Shown: positions 8,980 through 19,259 of the stretch, piece after piece
How the letters are laid out: every line of letters starts with the position of its first letter
Position numbering within the stretch: the first letter of the stretch is position 1
Made by a program: the position numbers and the translations under genes
Notes under the pieces: generated by a model
Seen by the model: only the letters and a program-made list of their open reading frames with translations
Database searches by the model: none
Told to the model about the DNA's origin: nothing
NCBI RefSeq assembly: GCF_014194695.1
Contig: NZ_JACIAH010000001.1
Location: forward strand, 930,001 to 994,000
DNA length: 64,000 bases
Reading direction: 5' to 3'
From: Rhizobium sp. BK399
GTDB taxonomy: Bacteria; Pseudomonadota; Alphaproteobacteria; Rhizobiales; Rhizobiaceae

Positions 8980-9534
8980 TCAGAAGAATTCGATGCTTGT
9001 TTCGACAGGTTTCTGCGGAGCGGCCGGACGCTGCTCGAGCGCGACCGTTCTCTGCGTTTCGGCACCCGTCAACGGGTACTGCCGAGCGCGCCCGGAAACG
9101 GGCCAATATTCGAGCTTGCGCCCGTGGTCACCACCGGTACTGGAGCCGACGACGGGAATGCCTTCATCCTTCAGGAACTGCACGGCGAAAGCGGCGTTCT
9201 GTTCGCCGACATTCGAGAATGTCGAGATCGTCTTCGCCCCTCCGAAGATCTTGGCCTCTAGGCGGTCGCGGCGCGCGCCCTGCTTCAGGAGGCCGTTGAT
9301 CAGCAATTCCATCAGATGGACGCCATAGCGCGTGGCGTCGCCGCCCGTCATCGGCGTGTTTCCTGTCCCCGGCAGGAGGAAGTGGTTCATTCCTCCAACG
9401 CCTGCCACGGGATCTCGCAGGCATGCAGCCACACACGATCCAAGGATGGTCGTCAGAACCGCGTTCGGATCATTCAGGACCTTCCATTCGCCCTGGATGA
9501 TATTGACGCGGCGGGCCGCAACCTCGAGATTCAT
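8980..9534 (-). CDS. cheD: Chemoreceptor glutamine deamidase CheD
   Basis: CheD (184 aa) deamidates specific glutamines of chemoreceptors. The catalytic Cys34 is in [10 protein letters not shown] and His51 in [10 protein letters not shown], with the conserved GGD and FGGAKT loops after them. The first four bases overlap cheY2 (ATGA type). The C-terminal 30 residues are an extra Gln/Pro-rich tail ending in IEFF, an acidic-aromatic end similar to that of the next protein, CheT. Confidence 0.93.
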   Translation of the reverse strand: MNLEVAARRVNIIQGEWKVLNDPNAVLTTILGSCVAACLRDPVAGVGGMNHFLLPGTGNTPMTGGDATRYGVHLMELLINGLLKQGARRDRLEAKIFGGAKTISTFSNVGEQNAAFAVQFLKDEGIPVVGSSTGGDHGRKLEYWPVSGRARQYPLTGAETQRTVALEQRPAAPQKPVETSIEFF

Positions 9535-9920
9535 TTCAATGCTCCAAATACGGCTTCGATAGCCGCCTTCATCTTCTCGATCGTGAAGGGCTTGGCGAGA
9601 ACGTTGTTGGCGCCAAGCTGCGCTGCCTTCGTGACGAGGGCGCGGTCACCCTGTGCCGTCAGAATGATGAAAGCCGCCTTCTTCGTCGCCGGGTTGGCGC
9701 GAACCGCCTGAAGGAAGCCGAGGCCATCCATCTTCGGCATGTTGAAGTCGGAGATTACGAGGTGATGCGGCTGCTGGGTCATGATCTTCAAGCCCTGCTC
9801 ACCGTCGCCGGCGGCCGTGATCTGCTTGAAGCCGAGCTGGGTCAGAGCGTCGCTGAGCAGCAGACGGCTGGTAACCTGATCGTCGACAATCAGAACTTTG
9901 ATTTTCTCTGCGATAGACAT
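9531..9920 (-). CDS. cheY2: Chemotaxis response regulator CheY2
   Basis: A single receiver domain of 129 residues. Asp58 in [10 protein letters not shown] is the phosphate acceptor; the acidic pair is VDD near residue 12, and the conserved Thr and Lys are in IILTAQGD and VLAKPF. In S. meliloti CheY2 is the output regulator that slows the motor, while CheY1 acts as a phosphate sink. Its position between cheB and cheD identifies it as CheY2. The start codon shares one base with the cheB stop. Confidence 0.92.
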   Translation of the reverse strand: MSIAEKIKVLIVDDQVTSRLLLSDALTQLGFKQITAAGDGEQGLKIMTQQPHHLVISDFNMPKMDGLGFLQAVRANPATKKAAFIILTAQGDRALVTKAAQLGANNVLAKPFTIEKMKAAIEAVFGALK

Positions 9921-10963
9921 TAGTCAGTTCCTTCCTTTCGGGCGGCTGTCATTTTCAAAATTTCTTCGCCGATGGCATTCAACGGCAATTGCTGCTCGAC
10001 GGCGCCGAGCTCGTAGGCGACCCTCGGCATACCGTAGACCACTGAGGTCTTTTCATTCTGGCCAAGCGTACGCGCGCCGGCATGGCGCATCTTCAACAGG
10101 CCGGCGGCACCGTCGCGACCCATGCCTGTGAGGATCACGCCGACCGCGTTGCGGCCCGCCAGTTCGGCAACCGAGTCGAACAGCACGTCGACGGACGGCC
10201 GGTGACCATTCACCGGATCGCGCTCGATCAGGCGGCAGCACGGCGCGTGAGCGTTGACAACCTGCAGATGGCGTTCGCCGCCCGGGGCAAGGTAGATCTT
10301 GCCGATCTCCAGACGTGCCCCGTCTGTTGCTTCCTGCACGACCGGCGCGCAAAGGCGGTTCAGGCGTTCCGCGAAGCTCTTCGTGAAGGTCGGCGGCATA
10401 TGCTGTGTGATAACGGTCGGCGGGCAGTTTGCCGGGAACTTCTGCAGCACGGCAATCAACGCCTCGACACCGCCGGTCGACGAACCGATGGCGACAATCT
10501 TGCGTCCGACGCGAAAGTCGGCAACCGCAGGGGGCGGTACAACCGGCGTCGGCTGCGTATATTGGCGGCGCTGCGAACGGGCGGCTGCCTTCACCTTTTC
10601 GGCGAGATCGCCGAACGGGCGTGCATCACCCGGAAGCGGCTTACCGACGCAATCAAACGCGCCGATTTCAAGCGCCGCCAGCGAGGCATCGGCGCCGCGA
10701 TGGGTGAGCGTCGAAACCATGATGACGGGCATGGGGCGGAGCCGCATGATCTTCTCAAGAAAGTCGAGGCCGTTCATGTTCGGCATCTCGATGTCGAGGG
10801 TAACGACGTCGGGATTAAGCTTCTTGATTGCCTCGCGGGCCTCGAGGGCATCGCCGGCCTGGCCGATGACGTTGACCTCGGGATCGGCGCTGAGAACTGC
10901 GGTGATCAGGCCACGCATGGTGGCGGAGTCGTCGACGACAAGAACACGTGCCTGTGCACTCAT
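9920..10963 (-). CDS. cheB: Chemoreceptor methylesterase CheB
   Basis: CheB (347 aa) removes methyl groups from receptors. An N-terminal receiver domain with Asp57 ([10 protein letters not shown]) is joined to the esterase domain, whose Ser lies in [13 protein letters not shown], His in [10 protein letters not shown] and Asp in [10 protein letters not shown]. The open frame continues 76 codons upstream inside cheR; the ATG at 10963 is chosen because [13 protein letters not shown] is the canonical beginning and it overlaps the cheR stop by 4 bases. Confidence 0.95.
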   Translation of the reverse strand: MSAQARVLVVDDSATMRGLITAVLSADPEVNVIGQAGDALEAREAIKKLNPDVVTLDIEMPNMNGLDFLEKIMRLRPMPVIMVSTLTHRGADASLAALEIGAFDCVGKPLPGDARPFGDLAEKVKAAARSQRRQYTQPTPVVPPPAVADFRVGRKIVAIGSSTGGVEALIAVLQKFPANCPPTVITQHMPPTFTKSFAERLNRLCAPVVQEATDGARLEIGKIYLAPGGERHLQVVNAHAPCCRLIERDPVNGHRPSVDVLFDSVAELAGRNAVGVILTGMGRDGAAGLLKMRHAGARTLGQNEKTSVVYGMPRVAYELGAVEQQLPLNAIGEEILKMTAARKEGTD

Positions 10964-11871
10964 GCCTTCCTCCCCACGCCCTTGGTCGTATAGCGATAGG
11001 TCGTGATGCCGATATTGTCGAAGACGTGCTTGGCGTCGCCGGAGACGCGCTCGGAATGGCCGATGTAGAGGTGGCCGCCTTCCGGCATCAATTCGGCGAA
11101 GCGCGACCAGATCTTCATCTGAGTCGGCTCGTCGAAATAGATCACAACATTTCGACAGAAGATGACGTCGAACTTGCCCTTGAACGGCCACTGCGCCATC
11201 AGGTTCAGCTCGTTGTAGGTGATCAGGCGCTTGACGCGGTCATCGACCTGGAACTTGCGGCGGCCCTGCACCTCGACTTCGCTGAACCACTGCTTGCGCA
11301 TGGCAGGCGACACGGTTTCAAGCGCGCTCTCATCGTACGCTCCGGCGCGGGCAATCGCCAGGATCTTCGGATCGATATCGGTGGCTAGGATCTTGAAGTC
11401 GTAGTCGGCGACGTTGGGCATCATCGACAGAACCGTCAACGCGATCGAATAGGGCTCCTGGCCATCCGAGGAAGCGGCCGACCAGATGCGGACCCGACCA
11501 CCCATCTTGGCGCGCTGCAACAACTCCGGCAGCACATGCTCGCGAAGATGCTCGAAGTGGTGGTTCTCGCGGAAGAAGCGCGTGAAGTTCGTCGTCAGAT
11601 GCGACAGCATTTCGCGACGCGGCGCCGCGCCGGCCGGCGAGGAGACGAGTGCACAATACTCCCGAAATCCGGACAGGCCGAGGTTGCGGATGTGCTTCGA
11701 CAGACGCGAGTAGACGAGCGAGGCCTTCGTCTCGTTCAGGAAGATGCCTGCGTCCGAGTAGATCATCGCGGCGATTTCCGTGAGGTCGCGACGAGTCAGC
11801 GGATACTCGCCGCTCGCCAGCACCTCGTCCGGGCTTCCCTGCCGCACGTCTTTTGCACTCATGACATTCAT
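10960..11871 (-). CDS. cheR: Chemoreceptor methyltransferase CheR
   Basis: CheR (303 aa) methylates receptor glutamates with S-adenosylmethionine. The N-terminal helical domain is followed by the methyltransferase fold, with [17 protein letters not shown] as the cofactor loop and [10 protein letters not shown] as the later conserved strand. It overlaps cheW and cheB by 4 bases each, which suggests coupled translation. The length matches the family. Confidence 0.95.
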   Translation of the reverse strand: MNVMSAKDVRQGSPDEVLASGEYPLTRRDLTEIAAMIYSDAGIFLNETKASLVYSRLSKHIRNLGLSGFREYCALVSSPAGAAPRREMLSHLTTNFTRFFRENHHFEHLREHVLPELLQRAKMGGRVRIWSAASSDGQEPYSIALTVLSMMPNVADYDFKILATDIDPKILAIARAGAYDESALETVSPAMRKQWFSEVEVQGRRKFQVDDRVKRLITYNELNLMAQWPFKGKFDVIFCRNVVIYFDEPTQMKIWSRFAELMPEGGHLYIGHSERVSGDAKHVFDNIGITTYRYTTKGVGRKA

Positions 11872-12335
11872 GCAGCTTCGCTTTCCGTATCGGGGAAGAT
11901 TGCGTCGAGTTCGAGCAGGCAGATCATGCGCTTGTCGATCGCCAGGATGCCGCGCGCAAACTGCCGCTGCAGTTCGGAAGCGATCTCCGGCGTCGGCTGC
12001 ACATTTTCATCCGTCACCGTCAGGATGTCGGATACCGCTTCGACGAGCAGCCCAACCACCTTGCGGCACACCTGCGCGACAATGATGACATGACGCTGCG
12101 TAGGCTCGGTGGCCTTCATGCCGAGCCGCGCCGACAGGTCGATGATCGGTAGGACGGCACCGCGAAGGTTTATCACACCGCGCATGTAAGATGGGGAGTG
12201 CGGCATGGCCATGGCCGGCGTCCAGCCTCGGATTTCGCGGACCGACATGATGTCGACGCAGAATTCCTGATCGCCGATGCGGAAGGCGATCAACTCGCGA
12301 CTGCCGGCGCTCAGATTTTTTGCGGCATAAGACAT
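11868..12335 (-). CDS. cheW: Chemotaxis coupling protein CheW
   Basis: CheW (155 aa) links chemoreceptors to CheA. The single CheW/SH3-like domain is complete: ELIAFRIGDQEFCVDIMSV, the loop MPHSPSYMRGVINLRG and VVGLLVEAVSDILTV are all present. It begins 4 nt after the cheA stop and ends overlapping cheR. No fusion or truncation is seen. Confidence 0.95.
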   Translation of the reverse strand: MSYAAKNLSAGSRELIAFRIGDQEFCVDIMSVREIRGWTPAMAMPHSPSYMRGVINLRGAVLPIIDLSARLGMKATEPTQRHVIIVAQVCRKVVGLLVEAVSDILTVTDENVQPTPEIASELQRQFARGILAIDKRMICLLELDAIFPDTESEAA

Positions 12336-12339
12336 GATG

Positions 12340-14622
12340 CTATCCCGCTGCTGCCAGAGACATTTCAGGCTTCAAGGCCTGACCGCGCGAAGCGCCGACG
12401 ACCGCATCGACGTCCAGGATAAGCGCCACGCGGCCATCACCGAGGATGGTCGCCGCAGCGATGCCCGGAACATGCGTGTAGTTCGCTTCAAGGCTCTTGA
12501 TGACGACCTGACGCTGGCCCTGGATCGCATCGACCATGAGGGCGCGCTGACCGCCACCTTCGGATTCGACGAGAAGGGCGACACCTTCCACCGGATTGGC
12601 CTGGGTGGCCCGGAAGTTCAGGATGCGACCGACATCGACCAACGGGCAGAAACTGTTGCGGATCGAGATCAGGCGATGGCTGGCGCCGAAGGAGTGGATC
12701 GCGGACGCTTCCGGCTGCAGGGTCTCGACGATTGCCGTCAGCGGCACGACCAGCGTCTGGCCGGCGACAGTGACGACCATGCCGTCGAGAACGGCGAGCG
12801 TCAGCGGCAGGCTCATGGTAAAGACAGAGCCCTGCCCCGGCCGCGAAGTGATGTTGATGCGGCCGCCGAGCGCCTGGATCGAGCGTTTGACGACGTCCAT
12901 CCCGACACCGCGTCCGGAGATGTCGGAGATCTTGTCGGCCGTCGAGAAGCCCGGCAGGAAGATCAGGTTGTCGATTTCCTCGTCCGTGAGGTTGGCATCG
13001 GCCGGGATCAGCTCGTTGGCGATCGCCTTCTGCTTCACCTTCTCGCGATTGATGCCCGCGCCGTCGTCGGCCAGTTCGATCAGGATGCGGCCCGAGCGGT
13101 GTTTTGCCGTCAGGCGAACCGTACCCTCAACATTCTTGCCGTTGGCAGCGCGCTTCTCCGGCGTTTCGATGCCATGATCGACGGCGTTGCGGATCATATG
13201 CGTCAGCGGCTCGGCCAGCTTGTCGATAACCGTCTTGTCGACTTCGGTGTTTTCACCTTCGGTGATCAGGCGGATCGTCTTGCCCGTCATGTCGGCGATT
13301 TCGCGGACGATGCGCGACATGCGCTGGAAGACCGGCTTCACCGGCTGGGCGCGGATCGCCATGACCGAATCCTGGATCTCGCGGGTGAGCTGCTGCAGCT
13401 CCTCGAGGCCCATGTTGATGGATGACGTTCCGGTCGTGTCATTTTCGATGACGCTCTGCGAGAGCATCGCCTGATTGATGACGAGCTCGCCGACGAGGTT
13501 GATGAGGCGGTCGACGCGGTCGAGATCGACGCGGATGGTCTGGCCAGCACCGGCAGCGGCGTTGTTCTGGGCGGCGGCAGCTGCACTTGCGGCAGCAGCG
13601 GCAGCCGATTCCTTCTTCTCGACGCGAGCAGCCGCAGCAGCCATCTGCGTGACGTTGGACGCTGTTTCGGCGGCGGCAACCGCGGCAGCAACATCGGACT
13701 TCGGCTGCTCGGCCGGCGCACCGGTCGCGCCGTCGTCGAGGATCGACAGGTCGAAGGGCACCGGGATCATCGGCAGTTCTTCGGTCTCGGCGGCAGCCGC
13801 CTTTTCCTCGACGGCAGAGATCTGCAGGTCGCAATCCCACTCGGCAAATTCGAAGACCGTGCGGATCGCGTCCTCGCCCTTGTCGGTCTTGAGCGTGACG
13901 TTCCAGTAGAAATAAGCGGCTTCCGGATCGAGTTCGTCGAGGCCGGGAAGCTCATCCATGTTGCAATAGACGCTCATCTCGCCGAGGCGGGAGAGATCGC
14001 GCAGCAGGAGGGTTGCGTCGTTGCCCTTCGAATAAAGGTCCGAGCGCGGCTTGAAGGTGATTTCGTAGGCGGGCAGATCGGAACCGTCCTCTTCGTCGCC
14101 GAAATCGTCGAAGGAGAAGGGGATCGGCTGGAAGCCGCTATCATCGGTGGGCTTGGGTGCTGGAGTGGCGGCAACCGGTGCGGCGACCGGCGCCGGCTTT
14201 GCTGCTGGAGCTTCCACGGCTGCGGAAGGCATCGGCAGCTCGCCGTTGGCGAGCGCTTCCAGTTCCTTTACCAGGCCGCGGCTGCGGCTTTCATCGACGC
14301 TGCCGCCATCGCGGGCAGCATTGGTCAGATCGGCCAGGACGTCTGCCGACTTCAGCATGACCTTCAGGACATCCTGGGTCGGCTCAAGCTTGTTGGAACG
14401 AACGCAATCAAGTGTGGTCTCGAACACATGCGCGAAAGCGACGAGATCATCCAGACCAAAGGCGCCAGCGCCGCCCTTGATCGAATGGACGGCACGGAAC
14501 ACCGCATTGACGGTTTCCGGATCGCGATCGCCATCATTCATTTTCAGAAGACCCGATTCCAGTTCGGCGAGCTGCTCCTCGCACTCCTGGAAAAAGATCT
14601 CTTTGATTTCGTTCATATCCAT
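12340..14622 (-). CDS. cheA: Chemotaxis histidine kinase CheA
   Basis: CheA (760 aa) is the central kinase. The P1 domain carries the phosphorylated His46 in AVHSIKGGAGAFG. An Ala/Pro-rich linker, a domain in the P2 position (about 180-270), and a very Ala-rich linker near 310-360 follow. P3 dimerisation, the P4 ATPase (HMIRNAVDHGIE, then DDGAGIN and GRGVGMDVV) and a C-terminal CheW-like P5 domain are complete. It lies after cheY1 and before cheW in the operon. Confidence 0.96.
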   Translation of the reverse strand: MDMNEIKEIFFQECEEQLAELESGLLKMNDGDRDPETVNAVFRAVHSIKGGAGAFGLDDLVAFAHVFETTLDCVRSNKLEPTQDVLKVMLKSADVLADLTNAARDGGSVDESRSRGLVKELEALANGELPMPSAAVEAPAAKPAPVAAPVAATPAPKPTDDSGFQPIPFSFDDFGDEEDGSDLPAYEITFKPRSDLYSKGNDATLLLRDLSRLGEMSVYCNMDELPGLDELDPEAAYFYWNVTLKTDKGEDAIRTVFEFAEWDCDLQISAVEEKAAAAETEELPMIPVPFDLSILDDGATGAPAEQPKSDVAAAVAAAETASNVTQMAAAAARVEKKESAAAAAASAAAAAQNNAAAGAGQTIRVDLDRVDRLINLVGELVINQAMLSQSVIENDTTGTSSINMGLEELQQLTREIQDSVMAIRAQPVKPVFQRMSRIVREIADMTGKTIRLITEGENTEVDKTVIDKLAEPLTHMIRNAVDHGIETPEKRAANGKNVEGTVRLTAKHRSGRILIELADDGAGINREKVKQKAIANELIPADANLTDEEIDNLIFLPGFSTADKISDISGRGVGMDVVKRSIQALGGRINITSRPGQGSVFTMSLPLTLAVLDGMVVTVAGQTLVVPLTAIVETLQPEASAIHSFGASHRLISIRNSFCPLVDVGRILNFRATQANPVEGVALLVESEGGGQRALMVDAIQGQRQVVIKSLEANYTHVPGIAAATILGDGRVALILDVDAVVGASRGQALKPEMSLAAAG

Positions 14623-14639
14623 AGGAGAAAATCCTGGGT

Positions 14640-15005
14640 TTAAGCGGTTACGCGCTCAATGGCATCGATCAGCTTGGCAGGGTCGAACGGCTTGACGATC
14701 CAGCCGGTGGCACCGGCCTGGCGCGCGCGGTTCTTCTTTTCCGCATCGCTTTCGGTTGTCAGGACCAGGATCGGGATCGCGCGGTACTTGTCGTTGCGGC
14801 GAACGCCTTCGATAAAGCCGAAGCCGTCTAGGCGCGGCATGTTGATGTCAGTGACGATGACGTCAGGGTTGGATTCTTCCAGAACCTCGAGGCCTTCGAC
14901 GCCGTCTTCCGCCTGAATTGTCTCGAACCCTGCATTGTTGAGGGTGACGAGAAGCATGTTCCTGATGGTCCGTGAATCATCCACGGTAAGCACTTTTTTC
15001 TTCAT
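14640..15005 (-). CDS. cheY1: Chemotaxis response regulator CheY1
   Basis: A single receiver domain (121 aa) with the acceptor Asp in DVIVTDINMP, the acidic pair VDD at the N-terminus, Thr in LVLTTESD and Lys in WIVKPF. In S. meliloti CheY1 does not drive the motor but draws phosphate from CheA, helped by CheS. It overlaps cheS by 4 bases and sits just before cheA, the expected place for this sink regulator. Confidence 0.93.
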   Translation of the reverse strand: MKKKVLTVDDSRTIRNMLLVTLNNAGFETIQAEDGVEGLEVLEESNPDVIVTDINMPRLDGFGFIEGVRRNDKYRAIPILVLTTESDAEKKNRARQAGATGWIVKPFDPAKLIDAIERVTA

Positions 15006-15298
15006 TGCCGGATCTCCTTGGCAAGCAGATGGTGGATATCGACACCAATCAGCTGCATGGTTTTCTGAAATGCGTCCGAAGCCTTGCTGAACTTGAAGGC
15101 CAGCTTGTCCTGGTCCCAGGTTTTGGCAGCCGCCATCAGGACCTGCGCGCTGAGCGCACCGACGCGTTCAACCGCAGAGGCGTCGATGGCCAGATCGTTG
15201 CCGCGCAACGCAGCAAGCTTGTCGCGAAGCGTGGTCGCTTCGTTCAGATCAAGCACCGCCGACAGGTTCAGCGTCTTCCCAGTTTTTCTTGCCGCCAT
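15002..15298 (-). CDS. cheS: STAS-domain chemotaxis protein CheS
   Basis: A 98-residue protein with a STAS-like fold (LAIDASAVERVGALSAQVLM). In S. meliloti CheS binds CheA and increases its affinity for CheY1, which accelerates loss of phosphate from CheY1. The gene overlaps cheY1 by 4 bases, consistent with joint expression. Identification comes from size, fold and position between icpA and cheY1. Confidence 0.88.
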   Translation of the reverse strand: MAARKTGKTLNLSAVLDLNEATTLRDKLAALRGNDLAIDASAVERVGALSAQVLMAAAKTWDQDKLAFKFSKASDAFQKTMQLIGVDIHHLLAKEIRQ

Positions 15299-15361
15299 CA
15301 GCTCGTCCTTGTCTCCTCGTTCCCACTCACCGAAGGTGAGCAGGGCTCATATACTGGTGTG

Positions 15362-17026
15362 TTAGTAAACAATCCGCCCTCCGACCGAGGCGACGGGCTG
15401 CACAAATCCGAAATCGTCTTCCTCGGCCACGACGTCGACAGGGCGTCTGACATCGAGCGTCGCCGACAACAGCGGCGCAGAGCGCGCAGCTTCGGCATTT
15501 TGCCGTGCAATTCGAAATTCGCGGATCGTCTGGCCGAGTTCGACAATGACGGTATGCAGGTCGTCGGCGCGTTCCGCGGACTGTGTCGCCGAGGCAGCAC
15601 TGCCGGTCATCTGAACACCGAGATCCTTGACGTCGGTCGTCACCAGATCAAGGTTTGCGGCATGCTCGCCCGCCTGATTGGCGACCGCCGCAATCGCCGC
15701 GTTGATGTCGGTGACCTGACGAACGATGTTGCCAATGGAATCCTGCGTTCGGCCGACCATTTGGACGCCCGCACCCACCTGCGATTTGGTGGTGCTTACA
15801 AGCGTCTTGATCTCCCGCGCAGCATCCGCGGAACGCTGCGCCAAGGCGCGCACTTCCTGGGCCACGACCGCGAAGCCGCGTCCGGAATCACCGGCGCGAG
15901 CGGCTTCGATGCCGGCATTCAACGCTAGAAGGTTGGTTTGGAAAGCGATCTCGTCGATCGCTCCGATGATCTGCCCGATCCTTTCGGCCGACTGCTCGAT
16001 GTCCGCCATGGCGGCGATTGCCCGACCGACGACCTGGCCGCTCTCTTCGGCTGCCGTGCGCGTCGACGCTGCCGCCTGCTCCGCAGCACGGCTGCCCGCG
16101 GCACCGTGACGTACGCTCTCCGAGAGATCGGCAAGGGCGGCCGCAGATGAGAGCAGCCGCTGGGCATGCGCGGAGGCATTGCCGGCAAACTGCTTTGATG
16201 AATCGCCAAGCGTCCCGACCGACGCTTCCGCGGCCGCAGTCTTTTCGGCAATCGACTGGAATTCGGACTGAATGGCATCGAGGGCGCCGTTGAGTGCCTG
16301 CGCGATGTCCCGATGGGCACCCTCTTCCTCAACGTTTGCCCTGACCGTCAGGTCGCGATTGACAAGACCGTTGATGACATCGGCGAAAACGCGGGTGATA
16401 TCGGCCTTGTCATGGTTGCGCTGATCGGCAAGGGCGCGCTGCTGGCTAGCCCGCAAGGCATTGAAACGCAAAGATACTGCAATCTCGACATCGACCATCA
16501 CTAGGCGGACGACCGCGGTCATGAGGTCGGAGATTTCCTTTGCCCGACGGCGGCCGCTCGGCAGGAAGGAACGTCCCGCGAGCTCGCCGGCGAGGCCGCC
16601 AATGATGTGCTCGAGAACGACGCCATGGCCGGCGACATGCCAGCGCGGGTCAAGACCCATCTTGCTTTCGGAATCCGAGAGAACCTTCACGCGCTCGGCA
16701 TAAAGACTGTCAAAGCGTGCATCCGTCAAAACGTCCCAGTGTGACGCCTGGAGATCGTGGAGCCGCTCAACCTGGCGCTCGCTCTCGAAGTTCCGGGCCG
16801 CATCGGGAAACGATTGAAAACGCTGGAAAAGATCGCGCAGACCAGCAGCCAGGTATTGCTGGAGATCAAGGCGGCGACGCCGCACCAGGTCGCAGTGCTC
16901 GGCATCGAGACCGGCAAAACGCAGCCTGTCGCGCAAGCTGCCTGCCTGCGCTCCTCGTGCCTGATCTGATGGCATTTCCTGCCCCAACGCCTGCCCCCAA
17001 CCACATGCCGGGCGGGTGCCCGTCAT
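15362..17026 (-). CDS. icpA: Soluble globin-coupled chemoreceptor, IcpA type
   Basis: First gene of the che operon. It has no membrane segment. The N-terminal 175 residues resemble the HemAT/globin-coupled sensor fold ([15 protein letters not shown]), followed by a methyl-accepting signalling domain with the hairpin tip [21 protein letters not shown]. At the place of the haem proximal His of HemAT I see a Glu, so haem binding is doubtful. The C-terminus (GGRIVY) has no CheR-tethering pentapeptide. ATG codons at 17053, 17026 and 16975 are possible; 17026 has GGAG 10 nt upstream. Between it and cheS is a small hairpin at 15326-15340. Confidence 0.87.
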   Translation of the reverse strand: MTGTRPACGWGQALGQEMPSDQARGAQAGSLRDRLRFAGLDAEHCDLVRRRRLDLQQYLAAGLRDLFQRFQSFPDAARNFESERQVERLHDLQASHWDVLTDARFDSLYAERVKVLSDSESKMGLDPRWHVAGHGVVLEHIIGGLAGELAGRSFLPSGRRRAKEISDLMTAVVRLVMVDVEIAVSLRFNALRASQQRALADQRNHDKADITRVFADVINGLVNRDLTVRANVEEEGAHRDIAQALNGALDAIQSEFQSIAEKTAAAEASVGTLGDSSKQFAGNASAHAQRLLSSAAALADLSESVRHGAAGSRAAEQAAASTRTAAEESGQVVGRAIAAMADIEQSAERIGQIIGAIDEIAFQTNLLALNAGIEAARAGDSGRGFAVVAQEVRALAQRSADAAREIKTLVSTTKSQVGAGVQMVGRTQDSIGNIVRQVTDINAAIAAVANQAGEHAANLDLVTTDVKDLGVQMTGSAASATQSAERADDLHTVIVELGQTIREFRIARQNAEAARSAPLLSATLDVRRPVDVVAEEDDFGFVQPVASVGGRIVY

Positions 17027-17407
17027 AATTCTACCGCTCCGAGCGGCAGGCACACTGCTGATTGATGGCTTGCCTCCGGCGGCCGCCGGCGGCCTGAAGC
17101 CTCCCGATCAGTAGTTTCTACTTCGGAGCTACTTGAAGAGATGGATTCCGGATTGACCGGTACGGCGGTGCGGCGTCATGCCTGGTGGGAACGAGTGAGT
17201 TTTCCCATTCCGACGTGTCATGCAATGTTTATGGTTAATTCCTTGCCTGAAGGTTAATGCGTATTTTATGAATGTCGACTTTCCGGCAGACCCTAATAAC
17301 CATCTACGAATTACTGGGCTTGCGTTGCCGCGCTGCTACAAGTCCGGCGCAAGCTTTGTGCTATAGCCCCGAAAATAACCGTGACATGACGTCAGAAGGA
17401 TTGGGCA
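17027..17407. other. Divergent intergenic region upstream of the che operon
   Basis: About 380 bases between icpA and the small gene at 17408. It should contain the che operon promoter on the minus strand. The part 17215-17275 is AT-rich (runs such as TTTATGGTTAATTCC). I see no clear operator, no RNA gene and no convincing longer coding sequence. Confidence 0.35.
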
Positions 17408-17521
17408 ATGATTGTTCTCGGATTGGGGTCGTGCTTCCTCGCAATTGCTGTTCTCGCAGCCGTTACGCTGCTGGACCGCATCGAAGCGACCCGCGGCCAA
17501 ATCGCCCTCCGTGTTCTTTGA
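17408..17521 (+). CDS. Small single-span membrane protein (37 aa)
   Basis: A short frame that begins with ATG 7 nt after AGAAGGA and encodes 37 residues. Residues 1-23 are almost all hydrophobic (MIVLGLGSCFLAIAVLAAV), followed by a basic tail with DRIEATRGQ. The good ribosome site, the hydrophobic helix and the normal third-base bias support a real gene. The function is unknown, and nothing in the neighbourhood defines it. Confidence 0.55.
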   Translation: MIVLGLGSCFLAIAVLAAVTLLDRIEATRGQIALRVL

Positions 17522-17620
17522 ATTTCCATAATACGCCAGTAGAAACCAGCCACGCGCCCGGCACGCCGGCGCGCTAAACCTCGGCTCGACTACTGTTTGC
17601 GTTCAGCGGAATTTCCGTTC

Positions 17621-19054
17621 ATGTCTGCCAGACTTGGCCTCTTCATCATCCTTGGCGTGACACTCTGGCGAGTTCTCACCCTTCATTTTGACACCACCGA
17701 CCTCTTCGTCGACGAGGCGCAGTACTGGTTCTGGTCGCAGAATCTGGATTTCGGCTATTACTCGAAACCGCCGATGATCGCCTGGGTCATTCGCGTGATG
17801 ACCGAGATCGCCGGATCGACATCGATCTATTGGATCAGGGTCAGCGGACCGCTGATCCATATGGCGACGGCAATTGTGCTGATGAAGACGGCGAAGCGCT
17901 TTGTCGGACCAAAGATTGAAGGCTGGACCGGCGCCACCTTCATCACGCTGCCGGGCGTTGCCCTTTCATCGGTGTTCTTTTCCACCGATGTGGTCCTTCT
18001 CTTCTTCCTGACTGTGGCGCTGTGGGCCTATTTCGGCCTGACCGAGAAGCGCTCTGTCGGTCTCGCTCTCCTGATGGGATTTGCGTTCGGCTGCGCCTTT
18101 CTGTCGAAATACGCCATCCTCTTCGTCGTCCCCGGCGGGCTGATCGCGCTCATCCTTGTTCCAAACGCGCGGATCGCCTGGCGCGACTTCTTTCTGTCCG
18201 TGATTGTTGCCCTCGCCGTCGCCGCCCCGAATCTCTGGTGGAACCTTGCGCATGACGCCACGACCGTCCGGCACACGACAAACATCGCACACTGGAGCAA
18301 GCTCGGCATTGACATCGGCGGTGGCCTCGAATTCTTCGCCGCGCAATTCGGCGTTGTCGGGCCGATCATCTTCTTCGCCATGCTGTGGGGCGTTGCGCGT
18401 GCGCTCAAGGGGGAGAGCGAGCCGCAGGAACGGTTGCTGATCTGGCTGTCGATCCCGGTCGTGCTGCTAATCACGCTTCAGGCACTGGTCGCCAAGGCCT
18501 ACGCCAACTGGGGTGTGACCGCCTATGTTGCTGGAACGATCCTTGCTGTGTGGGTGCTTGACCGCCTCTGGCCGAAGGGGTTGCGCTTATCGCTCGCGAT
18601 CAACGGCACGGCCAGCCTCCTGTTTCCCCTCGCCGCGGTCTTTGCACATCAGCTGGTGCTGCCGAACGGCAGCGAAGTCATGAAGCGCTACCTGGGCCGC
18701 AGTGCGATAAGCCGCGAGGCCGGCGAGCTGGCGCGGCAGTCGGCGACACCGGTGATCGTCAGCGACAGCCGCGACCTTCTGGCGGACATGTTCCATACGC
18801 TGCGGAACGATCCTGTCCACATCTATGCGAAGCCACCGGTCGACGCGCCTGATAACTATTACGAGCAGACCTTCGCGCTGCCGAGTCAAATCGCGGACAA
18901 CGTGCTCTACATAACGATCCATCCGGTGGACTGTGCGCAAGCGCCTGAACTCGTCCGGAGCTGGCAGCCGGCGGAAGGCTACTATCGCGGCAAGACGATC
19001 TTCGCTTACCGGATTTCACCGAATTGCCTTGCGGTACCTAACCAACCGCGTTGA
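17621..19054 (+). CDS. Polytopic glycosyltransferase, GT39/GT83 type (ArnT/Rgt-like)
   Basis: A 477-residue inner-membrane protein with about ten or more membrane segments. The first outer loop has DEAQYWFWSQ and YYSKPPMIAW, the acidic pair and motif typical of enzymes that use polyprenyl-phosphate sugars. In rhizobia such proteins add sugars (for example galacturonate) to lipopolysaccharide; the exact donor and acceptor cannot be read here. The frame opens with TTG at 17597, but the ATG at 17621 begins at the first hydrophobic segment. It stands alone. Confidence 0.8.
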   Translation: MSARLGLFIILGVTLWRVLTLHFDTTDLFVDEAQYWFWSQNLDFGYYSKPPMIAWVIRVMTEIAGSTSIYWIRVSGPLIHMATAIVLMKTAKRFVGPKIEGWTGATFITLPGVALSSVFFSTDVVLLFFLTVALWAYFGLTEKRSVGLALLMGFAFGCAFLSKYAILFVVPGGLIALILVPNARIAWRDFFLSVIVALAVAAPNLWWNLAHDATTVRHTTNIAHWSKLGIDIGGGLEFFAAQFGVVGPIIFFAMLWGVARALKGESEPQERLLIWLSIPVVLLITLQALVAKAYANWGVTAYVAGTILAVWVLDRLWPKGLRLSLAINGTASLLFPLAAVFAHQLVLPNGSEVMKRYLGRSAISREAGELARQSATPVIVSDSRDLLADMFHTLRNDPVHIYAKPPVDAPDNYYEQTFALPSQIADNVLYITIHPVDCAQAPELVRSWQPAEGYYRGKTIFAYRISPNCLAVPNQPR

Positions 19055-19259
19055 GTGAGTATATCGGTTTCGGACGCCAAGGCCTCGGCTGGAGGAGCTA
19101 TCGCTGTCATTTGCGTAAAGGGCTTGCCGAGAGGTCGCTAAGCGCAACGGCCAGCGACCGGAGGCTGATGTAGTCACCCGTCGGGGCTGACATTGACACG
19201 ATTCTCTTGAGCGCTAGGCTTCGCAGCCGACCGACATTCCAGCGAAGAGGGAGCGAGAC

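Noticed and set aside
15362..15376. CheR-tethering pentapeptide at the end of IcpA
   Set aside because: The end GGRIVY does not have aromatic residues at positions 2 and 5 of the last five.
17272..17577. Plus-strand frame of 101 codons before the glycosyltransferase
   Set aside because: No ribosome site and no coding bias; the 37-codon frame at 17408 in another phase is better supported.
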